DNA of 56,077 bases from Desulfovibrionaceae bacterium (GCA_009773665.1 WSYE01000008.1:1-56077), one strand, 5' to 3'. Numbered from the stretch's first letter, positions 26,601 to 33,906 are shown. Program-made: numbers and translations. Notes: a model not told the origin generated them from the sequence alone.

Positions 26601-28410
26601 GGGCAACGGGAGTGCCCTGCGACCCGGCTGCCGGGGCCTGTTGAAGGGGTGCAACGGCATCCTGTTGCATCTGGGCCGGGGGCTTTTGCACTGCAACAGG
26701 CTGCGCCAGCGGCGCGGGTTGGGCCAGCTCGGGGCGTTCCAGGGCCGTGGACGCCAACTCCTGCGCGGAGAAGGGCCGGGACGGGGCCTGCACAACCTCC
26801 GGGGCCAGGTCAAGGCCGAGGCCAATACCGCCAGCAGTCGGCGCGAGCGGCTGCGTCAGCAGATCCCTGGTTACGGAGGGCTGCGCGAGCTTTTCAACCA
26901 GCCCCAACCCGAGGCCGGCCTGGGTGTCGGCGGAGGCCAAGGGGCTGCGCGCGCTGTCTTCCGGCTGGAAAAGTTCGCTGGCCGTGGGGAAGGCGGCACT
27001 GTGCGCCTCCTGGTAGCGGCTGCGCAATGCGTCTTCGGCATAGTAGTCCTGGGCCGGGGCCGCAGGCTTCGGCTCGGCTGCGGGCGCGTCGTTGAGCAGG
27101 TCCTTGTGCTCGCCGGGGGCCAGGGCGGGCTCGGTTTTAAGGATGCCGAGCTTGTTTGCGGCCTTGCCAAGCGCCAGGCCCGTCCCACGGGTTCCGACGA
27201 ACAGGGCGTTGGTGACGGGGGCCTGTTCCTTGTAGGCCTCAAGCAGCGTCGGAGCCTTCTCACGCAATCCAGCCGCAGCTTCTTCCTTGCCCTGACCCCA
27301 CTGTGAGGCCGTCTCGCTCGCGTGCTCTCCAGCAAAGTCAAGGGCCTCGGCACCTATGGTCTTGGCGGCCCTGGTGAGCATGGTCTTTCCCGCAAATCCA
27401 TGCACAACCTTGCCCAGCACGGAACCGAAGATCATATTAGAGGCCATTTCGGGAATGGCTTCCCAGGCACCGTAACGGCTGGCCGCGTCGCTGAACTTGC
27501 CGACAAGGGCGTCGGCTTCCTCCTGGGTGAGCCTGCGCTGTTCAGTCTTTTGCAGCTCCGCGTTGGCCTTCTCCAGCACGTTCGACAAAAACTCGTCGCG
27601 CTGCGAGAGGAAAGCAACGGGGGCACCCGCAGCGGCACCAATCGCAGCGCCCGGGGGGCCAGCGACAAGGCCGCCGACCTGCGCGGGAACGCTTGAGGCC
27701 AGACCATACCCGGCGGAGCTTGCCGCGTCCGTGGGGCTGAAATACGAACCCTTGCCAAGGATCGGGTGCCCGGCGTAGCGCAGATCGCGCAGGTTGTCCG
27801 CGCCTTCCTTGATTGCGCGTGACTTGTCGGTGTAGTCGCTGCCGTCCGCGCTGATCTTGTTGTAGGGCTCGAAGGTCTGGGACAGCGCCCCCTCGTGCAA
27901 GTGGGCATCAAGGAAGCCCCAGCCCTGGCGCCCAGCCTGGAGCAATGTGGTGCCAACCTGGCGCGGCAGGGCCTTGAGCGTGTCCTTGGCAAAGGAGAGC
28001 ACGCCGTAGAGGTCGCCCCGGTCGGCATCCGTCAGGTTGCGCGCGACATAGGCCTCGCGCGCGTCCTTGAGCGTGCCCGGCTCCACGTACTGGCCGCTTG
28101 CCCGCATTTTCTGGTCGAACAGCTTGCCCAGGAACTTTTCCCGGAACTCCGGCTTCTGTGTCGCAAAGTCCGGCCTCTCTGCATAGAGCGAGGCGACCTC
28201 GGGGTCATAGTCCGGCCCCAGGGTATGGGCCTTGACGAAGCGCTGACGCGAATCCACCAGGTTCACCCCGCCGACCTGCTCAAGCCGTGGCGCAACCTGC
28301 TGGTCAAAGTACTGGCTCAAGAAATCACTCTTGAACTCCGGGCTTTCGCTTGCAAAGTTCGGGTCGGCGTAGAGCCCGAATACGTCGCTGTCCAACTGCG
28401 TCTGGGGCAT
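17686..28410 (-). CDS. Giant polyvalent protein: methyltransferase, SNO-type helicase, zincin-like and LPD38-like segments
   Basis: A 3574-codon gene. The N-terminus (1-430) has short repeats and a hydrophobic Gly/Ala stretch near 240-270; 450-680 is a Gln/Pro/Ala linker. The adenine methyltransferase has EPSAGIGGL (E1104) and NPPF (1168-1171). A Strawberry-notch-type SF2 helicase follows: Walker A GDGTGVGKG (about 1516), DESH (1633-1636), a SATGATEP motif and GLGRTHRS (about 2025). HEQCAH (2558-2563) fits a zincin, and NLTRDTLSAW (about 3075) an LPD38-like domain. Phage P1 DarB also joins methyltransferase and helicase and is injected to protect DNA from restriction. Position at the end of the virion genes, after internal proteins, suggests packaging and ejection. 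The part at 24551..24162 has the codon signature of another frame. Confidence 0.85.
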   Translation of the reverse strand: MPQTQLDSDVFGLYADPNFASESPEFKSDFLSQYFDQQVAPRLEQVGGVNLVDSRQRFVKAHTLGPDYDPEVASLYAERPDFATQKPEFREKFLGKLFDQKMRASGQYVEPGTLKDAREAYVARNLTDADRGDLYGVLSFAKDTLKALPRQVGTTLLQAGRQGWGFLDAHLHEGALSQTFEPYNKISADGSDYTDKSRAIKEGADNLRDLRYAGHPILGKGSYFSPTDAASSAGYGLASSVPAQVGGLVAGPPGAAIGAAAGAPVAFLSQRDEFLSNVLEKANAELQKTEQRRLTQEEADALVGKFSDAASRYGAWEAIPEMASNMIFGSVLGKVVHGFAGKTMLTRAAKTIGAEALDFAGEHASETASQWGQGKEEAAAGLREKAPTLLEAYKEQAPVTNALFVGTRGTGLALGKAANKLGILKTEPALAPGEHKDLLNDAPAAEPKPAAPAQDYYAEDALRSRYQEAHSAAFPTASELFQPEDSARSPLASADTQAGLGLGLVEKLAQPSVTRDLLTQPLAPTAGGIGLGLDLAPEVVQAPSRPFSAQELASTALERPELAQPAPLAQPVAVQKPPAQMQQDAVAPLQQAPAAGSQGTPVAQSGPVQQSLAQQQGSPASQAMRAEQDAIKASFAALPVPETILRADGRPFPTKQAAEAQAGVLRRKGRFATVMPNRAGGFVIEAREGLFEDSDTGYAVKQAVENRDAKTLWDYLRLDTNKNSRELFYRLTGTQPTKTQRDLRAAIDAWASAGEQAGQGEPTGGSALAPQGGQEAGTLKNVRSLHAMTERDYHRMVYDAAHERMSAGEPVRFGTMTSAFGVFPDTLRFNEKTGRVQFYRNKSERWLTLEHQPLDSLAVGLGLPSSFDHRKAVSEADAAGVEIPEAVRKEMGLDRVEEDQKLTPTQIEFGIAGALGVNEGEAMESLTRENLPGVLAQERENSPAYADEVEAYIYEKRPDLAQPPVAGAAAGVDIAPGPKTVASNVAEALAKGEKFTWRELQAWANEGFGGTQAEGRWNIKEAYDAMEMGVNQYLATRGLNPGEADAKAMKAMVKEIEDHVLALLPTQTKRTEEQLEFQQFSTPPHLAAVAAWVARPSAKDVVLEPSAGIGGLAMFAKNAGADVHVNELDPRRRALLSALGFSYVTGENAEQLHNILPEDVKPTLVIMNPPFSSTAGRMKGQRKTKNVTAHLDQALERLEPGGRLVAILSPGMGADKAHMAEWWRKTREENTLRANVYLDGEIYKKYGTSFDNLMVVIDKVPPHGNDYVNIECKNLNEAIEALTEVRDARANSAERVSPEPGGQEGLEAGRTAELAGEPVRTPTGALGAGDGGSEGQGPGVGGVRGDAALPAHAGARAEGDSRPGGGREPRGARGPQSRNEPGAAGGSDLGQSLHEPGGAEPGLHERGASEHDARPVEVEAVSHKVESQGEITEALFESYRPQRVRVKGAKPHPTPLVQSAAMAAVEPPAATYAPHLPRAAVESGALSDAQLEQVVYAGQAHADLLPDGSRRGYFIGDGTGVGKGREISGIILDNWNQGRKKAVWVTFNGSLFEDAGRDMRGIGDDSGKLFQLADTKLGEDVKRGDGVLFTTYATLPQLPKGAGKAGKEAFSGGRLDQIEKWLGKDFDGVLVFDESHKMGNAIEVEGARGKKPPAQQALAGVELQKRLPNARVVYVSATGATEPSNLSYLERMGLWGEGAPFANKRDLVNAIEAGGVAAMELVSRDLKAMGGYMARTLSYDGVTYSRLDHELTEYQRKAYDTYARSWQIVLENINDALEETGQDKNGQAKSAAMSLFWGNHQRFFGQVLTSMTMPSVLADIKAELAAGHSCVVQLTNTNEAAQERALQQASVSGEDLASLDITPRQMLMDYVRRAFPIHQFEQYLDEDGNERSRIVKDAGGSPVENRQAVKRRDGLLENLGALKVPGNPLDMIVEEIGPDMVAEVTGRSRRVILGKEERRGSAAGAKEAQDFMDGRRRVLVFSQAGGTGRSYHADRGAKNQEKRIHYILQPGWRADAATQGLGRTHRSNEAQPPHYKLVTTDLKGHKRFTSSIARRLDQLGALTQGQRQTGSQGLFSAADNLENTLANDAWVWLAESIYSGKVPGVDYKEFVSQTGLKLEKEDDTGLRFDPPPIKQFLNRLLSMTVDFQNQVFDAFESRLRDVYANAEAHGNLDTGMETLKAERIDVVREEVLHTDTRSGAETKALALKVHVLRDLMDHARLLREHGEPSEGWWRNKNSDRVYAAYSGGVKQNLDGEMEEKVLLRGVNAKSPNRVGMDMLHENYAAMDPKEAATAWDKAFAETEKTKEQERWLLTGMLLPVWKQISGKANVYRLQDSQGQRHLGRLLSRDEYNQTRKNMGLGVDLPNYSPKEALAAILKGRKLSLRGGYELEARRVSGEMRIEVTGEAVAWQMDQLKKFGAFSEIIQYRTRLFVPTGEKGVAFMERMLPTHPLVGDEQSYSRASADVHFSVRPEDGAPGQGMSANKVRGAVQDIQAKAKNARPLTVVQTFEDLPQRIKREARAQKVSVVEGSYDAHDGTVYMVADALTSRKRAVEVWMHEQCAHRGLRGLFGDDRRFGQFLRGVFESAGGKAAFREISDTYGFNLANQADQLRAAEEYLARLTEKVRLEEALTAPEARVWRKLVRFVKEMLRTLGVRVNFSDAEIEGVVRESVLWTFEGGQATTAGGVRFSIPSRGQSKALDSALDKIGAPRTGMHERVAALRDRLRAESEQGVFDRFASLRTVDEAAGVQRAEDSAYIAARMTTSLGDVMTAIVQHGAPIWRDGAVDVDGMHKGFASVFKPVEGEIDRWCAWMVGKRAEKLAAEGRENLFTPEEIKALKGLNAGRERDYDQAWRDYVRFKTKVLDFAEAAGVIDPAGRALWEHDEYIPFYRVTEQGEITGPRDKKGLANQTSGIKTLKGGTSNIGDPFENIVRNFTHLVDAAIKNHAMDLAMQNAVAAGAAFETGLKWEAVRLPAGAMQAALRKVFGDMESVWSMNDVQRASLQNVFHLARPTGSDIVHVLRGGRPVYYQVGDPLLLRALTAMNQAAWNNWGMRGMRFFKRLLTRGVTATPDFMLRNLTRDTLSAWAVDGSGSFKPVLGSLRGLVKTLRQDEDTVHMLAAGASFQGGHALGHDPAAAKIMVDRLMKRHGIAKNSVLDTPKKLASFMGKAWAWWEEKGGAVENSTRADIYAQMRRKGATHLEAAYEAKNIMDYSMRGDWPAIRFLCEVVPFFGARLTGLHRLGRGYMENPRAFLTKGGMVALASTLLYLANRDDEEFKALEDFDRDNYYHFFVDGGHYRLPKPFEVGAIFGTLPERIVEQFVDDKATGALFAERMAYMLTQTFNVGLPQVVAPFMEEWANKVAFTGRPIVSQRLARLRPGAQRDPWTSATASELAKGLDDSGLPLPEAVRSPKRLEHLVNAFFGTLGSYVLSAADMVTESLYDYPDRPTARASDMPLVRSFYRESPARHSKQDTEIYEMIREVQTLYATVKDLRRTGDKERAQEIIEGNREKLGLRRAASQVELRLAEFNKQARLIHADRVMSPEEKRERLDTLTQKRNEFVKRAYDKMRERMNR
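24162..24551 (-). CDS. Overprinted gene nested in the giant polyvalent gene
   Basis: A 129-codon ORF in a different frame of the same strand. GAGGTG lies 4 bases before the ATG at 24551. By hand count 116 of 129 third positions are G or C (90%), as in genuine genes here, whereas the giant frame over the same bases has 57 of 129 (44%). The product (MPEQIPQNESPLNRAAKKAL...) is acidic and helical with normal composition; the giant frame here gives Gly/Arg/Ala/Pro/Glu low-complexity sequence. It sits exactly between the methyltransferase and helicase domains. No family is recognised. I infer a real protein, with the giant frame passing through as a linker. Confidence 0.65.
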   Translation of the reverse strand: MPEQIPQNESPLNRAAKKALKQAGQQSWPESLYALQLAHWALETGAVKAKDPALEEYVETLLYRRTPEHGQRAILVQVEDASPEVPVDHSPGMSPERLAAAILDNLSMSLAEQNPAYMSAERVNMTRAR

Positions 28411-28419
28411 CGCGGGCTC

Positions 28420-29814
28420 CTATTTCTTGGTCTGCGGACGCATCTTGTCGTACAGGGCGCTGGCCGCGCTGGACCGGGGAGGCGGGGCCACGCCATCATC
28501 GGGGCTAGTCGCAACGCCAGGCTGGCGCACAGATTTCGGCATCACCCCGCGCAGATCGTCGTAAGATTTAACCTCTTTCCCCGTCATGATGGTGTACTTG
28601 TGGAACACCGTGGCATCGGCCTGCCGCGCGGCCTCTTCAGGATCAATGAAGGGGTCGTTCTTCTGTGCCTGGGCCGCTGCCTTCTCGCGGTCAGCCAGGG
28701 CCATTTCGAGAAGCGACTTGGTCTTACCCTCGCTCGCGCCCTGGCGCAGGCCCAGGGCTTGCTCCTGGAGCGCAAGTCTGCGCCCTTCCATGCCCAGCTT
28801 CGCCTGCTCATGCTCAAGGGCACGCTGCTCCTTGTTCACAACCATGATGCCGGACTTGAGATAGTCATCGTTGCCGAGGGTGGCCGTGTGCGTTCCGGCC
28901 TCATCGAACACCGCGAACTGCCGGGTGGAGTTGTCCAGATTGATGAGAGGCACGACGCGCAGCTTCTCGCCTTTGGGTCCGGTGGCCACATGCCCGCCAG
29001 TCTCCAGGGCCTTGGCGTTGAACTCCATGTTCGTCACCCGGTGCGACGCCATCTGCATGGCGTAGTCTTCCTTGGACGTGCTGCCCACCAGATCAAGGGC
29101 CTCCCGCACGCTCATGGAGCGGCCCGTGGGCGTGTAGCCGTCGCCGGGCGTGGCTTCGCCTTCGGCCTGCGGCTTTAGCCCAGCGTTGCGCTCGTTATGG
29201 TAGTGGTCGAGCGTCCTTGTTTCGGGGTTCCAGCGGAACTCGCCACGCAGGGGCAACGTCTTGCTCAACTGCGCCAGAGTATGGCCAGCCCCTTCCTCAT
29301 CGCCCTTTGCGGCCATGTCATTTGCAGCCACCAGCGCGGGGCGCACCACGTTGTCGTACTCGACAGTGCCCTTCTTGAGCACCGACCCGAGCAGGGCAAC
29401 CTGGTTCTCCTGGGTGCCCAGAACCTGCTTCTGCACGCTGGCCAGAGCCTTTGCGCCCGCCAGGCTCTTCGGGTTGACCTGACCGAGGGCGCTCAAACGC
29501 TCTTCCGGCGTCTTGGCATTGTTCGCCAGCTCCATATACTCATTGGCCAGTTTGGACTCTTCCAAGGCCTGCCCGGCCTGGTCGGCCAACAGCCTGCCAG
29601 ACTTGGCCTTGCCCTGCTGTTCCTGGGCCTTGGCCCAAACAGCACCAGAGACGCCCTCGGGCCTGGCCGCGTTCGGGTTAGACTCCAGAGCGTCCAGGCC
29701 CAGGCCCAGGCCACGCTCCTCGTCTTCCTTCTTGGCAGTCTCCCGGTAATCACGCAGACCCCTGGCCACCTTCACAAAGTCATCGCCCGTCGGTCTTCCG
29801 TATTCGTCCGGCAT
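28420..29814 (-). CDS. Internal virion/ejection protein candidate
   Basis: A 464-residue, mostly helical, charged protein with Ala/Glu/Lys-rich segments (about 60-120 and 330-400) and a central mixed domain. No catalytic motif seen. It lies 9 bp upstream of the giant gene and downstream of two small internal-protein-like genes. In podoviruses this position usually encodes proteins carried in the capsid and ejected with DNA. The ATG has GGGGG upstream. The role is inferred from position. Confidence 0.6.
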   Translation of the reverse strand: MPDEYGRPTGDDFVKVARGLRDYRETAKKEDEERGLGLGLDALESNPNAARPEGVSGAVWAKAQEQQGKAKSGRLLADQAGQALEESKLANEYMELANNAKTPEERLSALGQVNPKSLAGAKALASVQKQVLGTQENQVALLGSVLKKGTVEYDNVVRPALVAANDMAAKGDEEGAGHTLAQLSKTLPLRGEFRWNPETRTLDHYHNERNAGLKPQAEGEATPGDGYTPTGRSMSVREALDLVGSTSKEDYAMQMASHRVTNMEFNAKALETGGHVATGPKGEKLRVVPLINLDNSTRQFAVFDEAGTHTATLGNDDYLKSGIMVVNKEQRALEHEQAKLGMEGRRLALQEQALGLRQGASEGKTKSLLEMALADREKAAAQAQKNDPFIDPEEAARQADATVFHKYTIMTGKEVKSYDDLRGVMPKSVRQPGVATSPDDGVAPPPRSSAASALYDKMRPQTKK

Positions 29815-29823
29815 GCTGCCCCC

Positions 29824-30246
29824 TTATGAAAACAGGTATGCGCCGATGCCAACCAGGGCACCGATTCCCGCGCCCCACGGCCCCATGGACGAGCCCGCCG
29901 CCGTGGTCGCAGCGACATCGGCTCCCGTTGCAGTGGCTGCCTGCGTGGCCGCAGCGACAGAGGCACCCTCCACAGCAGCAGTGGTCTCTGCGGCAACAGT
30001 TGGCACGACAACACCGCCAGCCACGGCCTCCTTGGCGGTCATGGCCCCGATGGTCTTGGTCAGCTCCGCACCGGCCAGTGCGCCGCCCATGCCTGCGCTC
30101 ACCGCGCCGCCCGCCGTGGGGCCGGGCAGCGTCCTTTCCGTGGTGGAGCTTCTGTTCTGCCCCATGGCCGCAAAGGAGCTTTTGGCCCCGTCCATCATCT
30201 GGCTGGCGCGGTTCGCCGGGTTGTCCACCTTATAGAGTCCGAACAT
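29824..30246 (-). CDS. Ala/Gly-rich internal virion protein candidate
   Basis: A 140-residue protein with a short polar N-terminus and then a long Ala/Gly/Thr/Val-rich stretch (about 45-140) that could form one or two membrane helices, ending GAGIGALVGIGAYLFS. Such proteins in podovirus late clusters often help build the ejection channel. AGGAGG lies 9 bases before the ATG. Confidence 0.55.
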   Translation of the reverse strand: MFGLYKVDNPANRASQMMDGAKSSFAAMGQNRSSTTERTLPGPTAGGAVSAGMGGALAGAELTKTIGAMTAKEAVAGGVVVPTVAAETTAAVEGASVAAATQAATATGADVAATTAAGSSMGPWGAGIGALVGIGAYLFS

Positions 30247-30259
30247 GGCGGGTATCCTC

Positions 30260-30835
30260 CTAGCCCATGCCGAGGTTGGAAGCCTTCAGGAGCCGGTCGT
30301 AGTTTTCGCTCCTGGCCAGGGCGCGGGCAGTGTTGGCCGACTGCGTCACCGTGCGGGCGCGGGTCAGGGCCTGGGAGCGGCCCAGGGTGTCGGCAAAGGC
30401 CTCGGAGTCGGGGTTCAGGCCCAGGCGTGAGAGGTTCCGGGTCACGCCCTGGTCCACGGTGGTCATGGCCTGTTCGGCGTCGGCCCGCGCCGTGCCCGCA
30501 ATAGCCTCGGCGTTCACGCCGCTTAAGCTCTCCTCAATAAACTTGTCGCGCACGGGCTTGGCCGCAGCCACCATTTCCAGGTTGGCCGCGATCTGCTCCT
30601 GCTCAAGCGGCTTGTAGTCGCTCTTCCAGAAGTTGAAATACTCCTGGGCCATGCCCTGCTGGGACTCGGCAATTGTGGCCATGCGCGCGTTGTATTCGGT
30701 GTCCTGGGTGTTCGTGGTCTGGCTGCCACCCCCGCCGCCCTTGCACAAGGCCACGGGGCCGTCGTAATCAAAGCCCTCGGCCTCCAGCACGGCCCCGCTC
30801 GCCATGTCGATGATAATCCTGGTGTAGACCCGCAT
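30260..30835 (-). CDS. Phage structural protein, internal or tail-associated
   Basis: A 191-residue protein. A short beta-like start (MRVYTRIIIDMASGAVLEAEGF) and a Gly-rich loop (CKGGGGGS) precede a helical body. This type recurs in podovirus-like prophages near the internal proteins. ATG at 30835 is coupled to the upstream gene stop (TGATG); a GTG one codon earlier is possible. Exact role unknown. Confidence 0.6.
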   Translation of the reverse strand: MRVYTRIIIDMASGAVLEAEGFDYDGPVALCKGGGGGSQTTNTQDTEYNARMATIAESQQGMAQEYFNFWKSDYKPLEQEQIAANLEMVAAAKPVRDKFIEESLSGVNAEAIAGTARADAEQAMTTVDQGVTRNLSRLGLNPDSEAFADTLGRSQALTRARTVTQSANTARALARSENYDRLLKASNLGMG

Positions 30836-31365
30836 CACACGTCCTCCCGCGTCACAGTGGTCAACACAGCGGGCAAGCTCGCGCCCGCCTCAGCGTCATA
30901 AGCGCCAAAGGGAAGCAGCCCGCGCCGCTTCCAGCCGCATTTCAGGGCGAAGGCCACGGCCAAAGGGTTGTCTGCGGGAGTGATGCCCACCAGCATGTCG
31001 AGGATAAATGCCCCGTCGTCTCCGCGCATGGTGATCAGCTCGCGCAAGCAGTGCCTGCCAAGACCAAGGGCGTCCTGGCCCCAAAACTGGCGAAAAGTGA
31101 AGAAATTGGCCTGGGCAAAGCGCGCCTGGAAACGGTTCAGCCAAACGCAGCCAGCCGTTTCTCCGCGTACGTAGGCCACGTAAATGGCCGTGTGCTGGGC
31201 CTTGGCCATGCGCAGGAATGCGCCCTCGCCTGTAATGCTCCGGTCTCGGAACACATGCGCGCAGCCCTCAGCCACCACGCGCCGATACAGCTCCAGTATC
31301 TCCGAGTCCTTGTAGCTGGGCACACCGTCCACCTCGACATAGGGGCTCATGCGAAATTCGTTCAT
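30835..31365 (-). CDS. GNAT-like protein in the virion gene cluster
   Basis: A 176-residue protein with an acetyltransferase-like layout: N-terminal FRMSPYVEVDGVPSY, central beta strands (TAIYVAYVRGETAGCVWLNRF), then VGITPADNPLAVAFALKCGWKRRG, which resembles the C-terminal N-x-x-A-x-x-x-x-x-K-x-G-F element of GNAT folds. The acetyl-CoA loop is not clear. GNAT-like proteins are common among podovirus structural genes. It overlaps both neighbours by a few bases. Confidence 0.6.
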   Translation of the reverse strand: MNEFRMSPYVEVDGVPSYKDSEILELYRRVVAEGCAHVFRDRSITGEGAFLRMAKAQHTAIYVAYVRGETAGCVWLNRFQARFAQANFFTFRQFWGQDALGLGRHCLRELITMRGDDGAFILDMLVGITPADNPLAVAFALKCGWKRRGLLPFGAYDAEAGASLPAVLTTVTREDV

Positions 31366-31565
31366 CGTCCCTCCTGCGCCTGACGCTCCGCAACTTCCTG
31401 GGTAGCAAGCCCCATCTCCACCAGATCCCTGAACGTCACGGCCCGGCCCATGCGGTCGGGCACGCCATGCACCAGGGCCATGAGCGCCTGACGTACGGCC
31501 CGGAGAAAGGCTTGCACCCAGGGTGGCACGCCGTCGCGCACATCGGGCAAGAGCGGCGTTCGCAT
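31362..31565 (-). CDS. Small late protein of unknown function
   Basis: A 67-residue protein (MRTPLLPDVRDGVPPWVQAF...) with one amphipathic helix. ATG at 31565 shares a base with the upstream stop (TGATG) and has GAGGG about 8 bases upstream; the stop overlaps the next gene (ATGA). Coupling on both sides supports it as a real gene. Confidence 0.55.
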   Translation of the reverse strand: MRTPLLPDVRDGVPPWVQAFLRAVRQALMALVHGVPDRMGRAVTFRDLVEMGLATQEVAERQAQEGR

Positions 31566-33343
31566 CAGCTTGCCCTCAGCTCGGCCATGCTCCCGGCCAC
31601 GCTCACGCGCCGCACATCCACGGCACCAGAAATACACACCCAGGCCTCACGCCCAGAGGCGGCAGGCAAGGGGAAGGGGGCGGGGCTCGTCACGTTGCGC
31701 CGGTATACCTCGCGACCATCAACATAGAGCTGGAAGGCCAGCACCGGTTCCTCGCTGTAGGCCGCGCTCACGCTGTCCAGGATGTCGCCACCGAAGATCA
31801 CGCTGCCGCACAGGGCCGTGCCCAGCCTGCCGCCCAAGTCCCCTGCGGCGATCTCGTCCGCGTAGCTCTCAGCCAGCGCTGCCCGGCGCGCCTCAAACTC
31901 CGCCTTTGTCAGCATGGGCGGAAATTCGGCCTCCACACGCGCAGCGGCCATATTCACCGGGGCCGGGAAGCGAAAGACCTTGCTCATCCACTGCGCGCTG
32001 CATTTGATCTCATCGCCCTCCCAAAGGGCCACGCTGGTGCGCCCGCCGGATTCAAACCCCAGATGCAGCCTGCGGCCCTCAGGCTCCAAGTAGCCGCATG
32101 TGGAGTGAGCCCACAGGCCCAGAAGCATGCCGGGGGCGGCCAGGTCAAAGATGAACCCGCGACGCATGCCGTTCTCGTCCTCGTGGAAGCAGATGTAGCG
32201 CTCGCCCAAGCCCCAGGCGCGGAAAGTGTCCGGTCGCATGGCCTGCCAGAACTCTTCGGAGATGACGCCTGCCGTCAGGTTCTCCGGGCTACTGGAGCCG
32301 CCGCCAACCAGGTACAGGCCGTCCACGCCGGGAAAGAGCACGCCCTGGCGCATGGACACCACGCCGCGAGGCCCAACACAGGGCGTGATGCCCTCCAGCT
32401 TTCGCGGCACTGTGGCTGTCACGTCGTCGCAGCTCACCACGTAGGCTGAGGCCTCGGTCAGAATCACGAGATTGCCGCCCGTGGCCGCCAAGGCCACGAT
32501 GGGGTGTTCCAGGCTGTGCGAGAAGGCGCGCGGCCAGGCATAGGGGGCAAAAGGCTGACAGAAATACAGGCGGTGCCCCACAAACCCGGCGAGCGACCCG
32601 CCATGCACGGCGGTGAGGCCCTGGAGCCCATCAGGCGGGGGCAACCAGCCTTCGGTTGGCAGTGCCTCGCCAAGATGCGAGGATGGGATGCTGTCAAGAT
32701 ACGAATCCTCGTCCGCGTCGATCTCGGCCACGAGCTGTTCCAGGGTGGCCTGAGTGCCGCTCACGCCACGGTACAGGCGCTTTTGCGCCACCGTGTTGCG
32801 CCCGGTCATATCCGGCAAGACAAGCCCCGAAACCTGCACAGGTTGCCCGGTCTGCACATCCATCAGCGCGCTGGCCGGACTGGGGGCGCTTTCTTCGCCC
32901 AGATCACTCACGAGGGTGAAGAGGTAGTACGTGCTGTAGATGACGTTCGGATCGCCCTCGCCCTGGACCACACAGGTGGGCGTGGCCGTTGGGGCCGGGA
33001 TGCCCAGGCGCACGGGTGCGTCCGCCCCGCCGCCTTCGGCCCGGCGAAACATCATGGCCCCGGAGCCCAGCCCGGTGTAGTATACCCGGTCCAGCTCGTC
33101 CGAGGCCACCAGGGACTGGCACACGCTCACCGGCTCGAAAAAGGTCATCCACTGTCCACCATAACGCAGGATGTCCTGAACGCCGCGCACGGCCAGCCGC
33201 GCCTCCACGCGCATGCGGCGCAGGGCCTTGAGCGCGCCCGAAGACAAGACACAGTCTGCCGCGACTTGCGCCTGGTGGGGCTCAAGCAAACGCGGGTCAA
33301 TCAAGGGCCGCATGCCGGAGAACACGGGGATGTCAAAGCGCAT
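31565..33343 (-). CDS. Tail nozzle-like protein (tail tubular protein B type)
   Basis: A 592-residue protein starting MRFDIPVFSGMRPLIDPRLL, predicted mostly beta with repeated strand pairs, as expected for the beta-propeller nozzle of short-tailed phages (T7 gp12 analogue). The FSGMRPLIDPRLLEPHQA opening followed by a beta-rich body is common to this class. AGGGGG lies close to the ATG at 33343; the upstream ATG at 33370 would start inside the ribosome binding region. It would form the distal tail tube. Confidence 0.65.
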   Translation of the reverse strand: MRFDIPVFSGMRPLIDPRLLEPHQAQVAADCVLSSGALKALRRMRVEARLAVRGVQDILRYGGQWMTFFEPVSVCQSLVASDELDRVYYTGLGSGAMMFRRAEGGGADAPVRLGIPAPTATPTCVVQGEGDPNVIYSTYYLFTLVSDLGEESAPSPASALMDVQTGQPVQVSGLVLPDMTGRNTVAQKRLYRGVSGTQATLEQLVAEIDADEDSYLDSIPSSHLGEALPTEGWLPPPDGLQGLTAVHGGSLAGFVGHRLYFCQPFAPYAWPRAFSHSLEHPIVALAATGGNLVILTEASAYVVSCDDVTATVPRKLEGITPCVGPRGVVSMRQGVLFPGVDGLYLVGGGSSSPENLTAGVISEEFWQAMRPDTFRAWGLGERYICFHEDENGMRRGFIFDLAAPGMLLGLWAHSTCGYLEPEGRRLHLGFESGGRTSVALWEGDEIKCSAQWMSKVFRFPAPVNMAAARVEAEFPPMLTKAEFEARRAALAESYADEIAAGDLGGRLGTALCGSVIFGGDILDSVSAAYSEEPVLAFQLYVDGREVYRRNVTSPAPFPLPAASGREAWVCISGAVDVRRVSVAGSMAELRAS

Positions 33344-33348
33344 GCCCC

Positions 33349-33546
33349 CTACCTCCATTCGCACAGACAAATGTCAGCCCCGCCCGACCGACACCCGGTC
33401 GAAACGATTGGCAGCTTGCAAACCGGGCAGCACCTGACACCGCAGACAAACACCGGAGCAGGCTCCGGGCGCTGGCTGGCAGCGTCCAGGGCCTTTGCGC
33501 GGAGTTCAATCTCCATGGCCTGTGGGGTGTCGCTGGGGGCCAGCAT
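33349..33546 (-). CDS. Small Cys-rich late protein
   Basis: A 65-residue protein with a C-terminal zinc-knuckle-like arrangement: FVCGVRCCPVCKLP, then SGGADICLC. It starts 4 bp after the stop of the upstream gene and ends 6 bp before the tail nozzle gene. The ribosome binding site is weak. Probably a minor structural or assembly factor. Confidence 0.45.
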   Translation of the reverse strand: MLAPSDTPQAMEIELRAKALDAASQRPEPAPVFVCGVRCCPVCKLPIVSTGCRSGGADICLCEWR

Positions 33547-33549
33547 GAG

Positions 33550-33906
33550 CTACACCCGCTGAGCCCTGAGCGCGACGATCTGAGCATCAAACGACTGGAT
33601 TCGGGCCAGGGCCGTCGGATCACCCAGTCGGTCCTCGCGCAGAGGGCGGGCCAGTCTGGCTTCCAGCGCCTTGATCTGAGCGTCAATGGCGGCGTTGACG
33701 AGCGGGTTGATGAGCGGATCGACGAACAAGACCGGGGCATCGAGGTAGGTGCCGTCATCGTGCCTGTACTGCCCCAACAGAACGTGTCCAGGAGCCTCCT
33801 TGAGGTCATCAACAAACTCAGGCGTGTAGAGGGTGCGCAGTTCGTCAAGCGGTTGAGGGAAGATCTCAACAACGCATTTTGTGTTGTCCAGTCTGACACG
33901 AATCAT
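33550..33906 (-). CDS. Late protein next to the tail fibre gene
   Basis: A 118-residue protein. The N-terminus (MIRVRLDNTKCVVEIFPQPL) is beta-like; a helical C-terminal half (AAIDAQIKALEARLARPL) may form a coiled coil. GGAGA lies 8 bases before the ATG at 33906. It starts 11 bp after the fibre gene and may be a fibre assembly or attachment partner, judged by position only. Confidence 0.5.
   Translation of the reverse strand: MIRVRLDNTKCVVEIFPQPLDELRTLYTPEFVDDLKEAPGHVLLGQYRHDDGTYLDAPVLFVDPLINPLVNAAIDAQIKALEARLARPLREDRLGDPTALARIQSFDAQIVALRAQRV

Noticed and set aside
25156..27306. 716-codon plus-strand ORF
   Set aside because: Antisense shadow of the methyltransferase and linker part of the giant gene; His/Gly/Leu-rich without domains.
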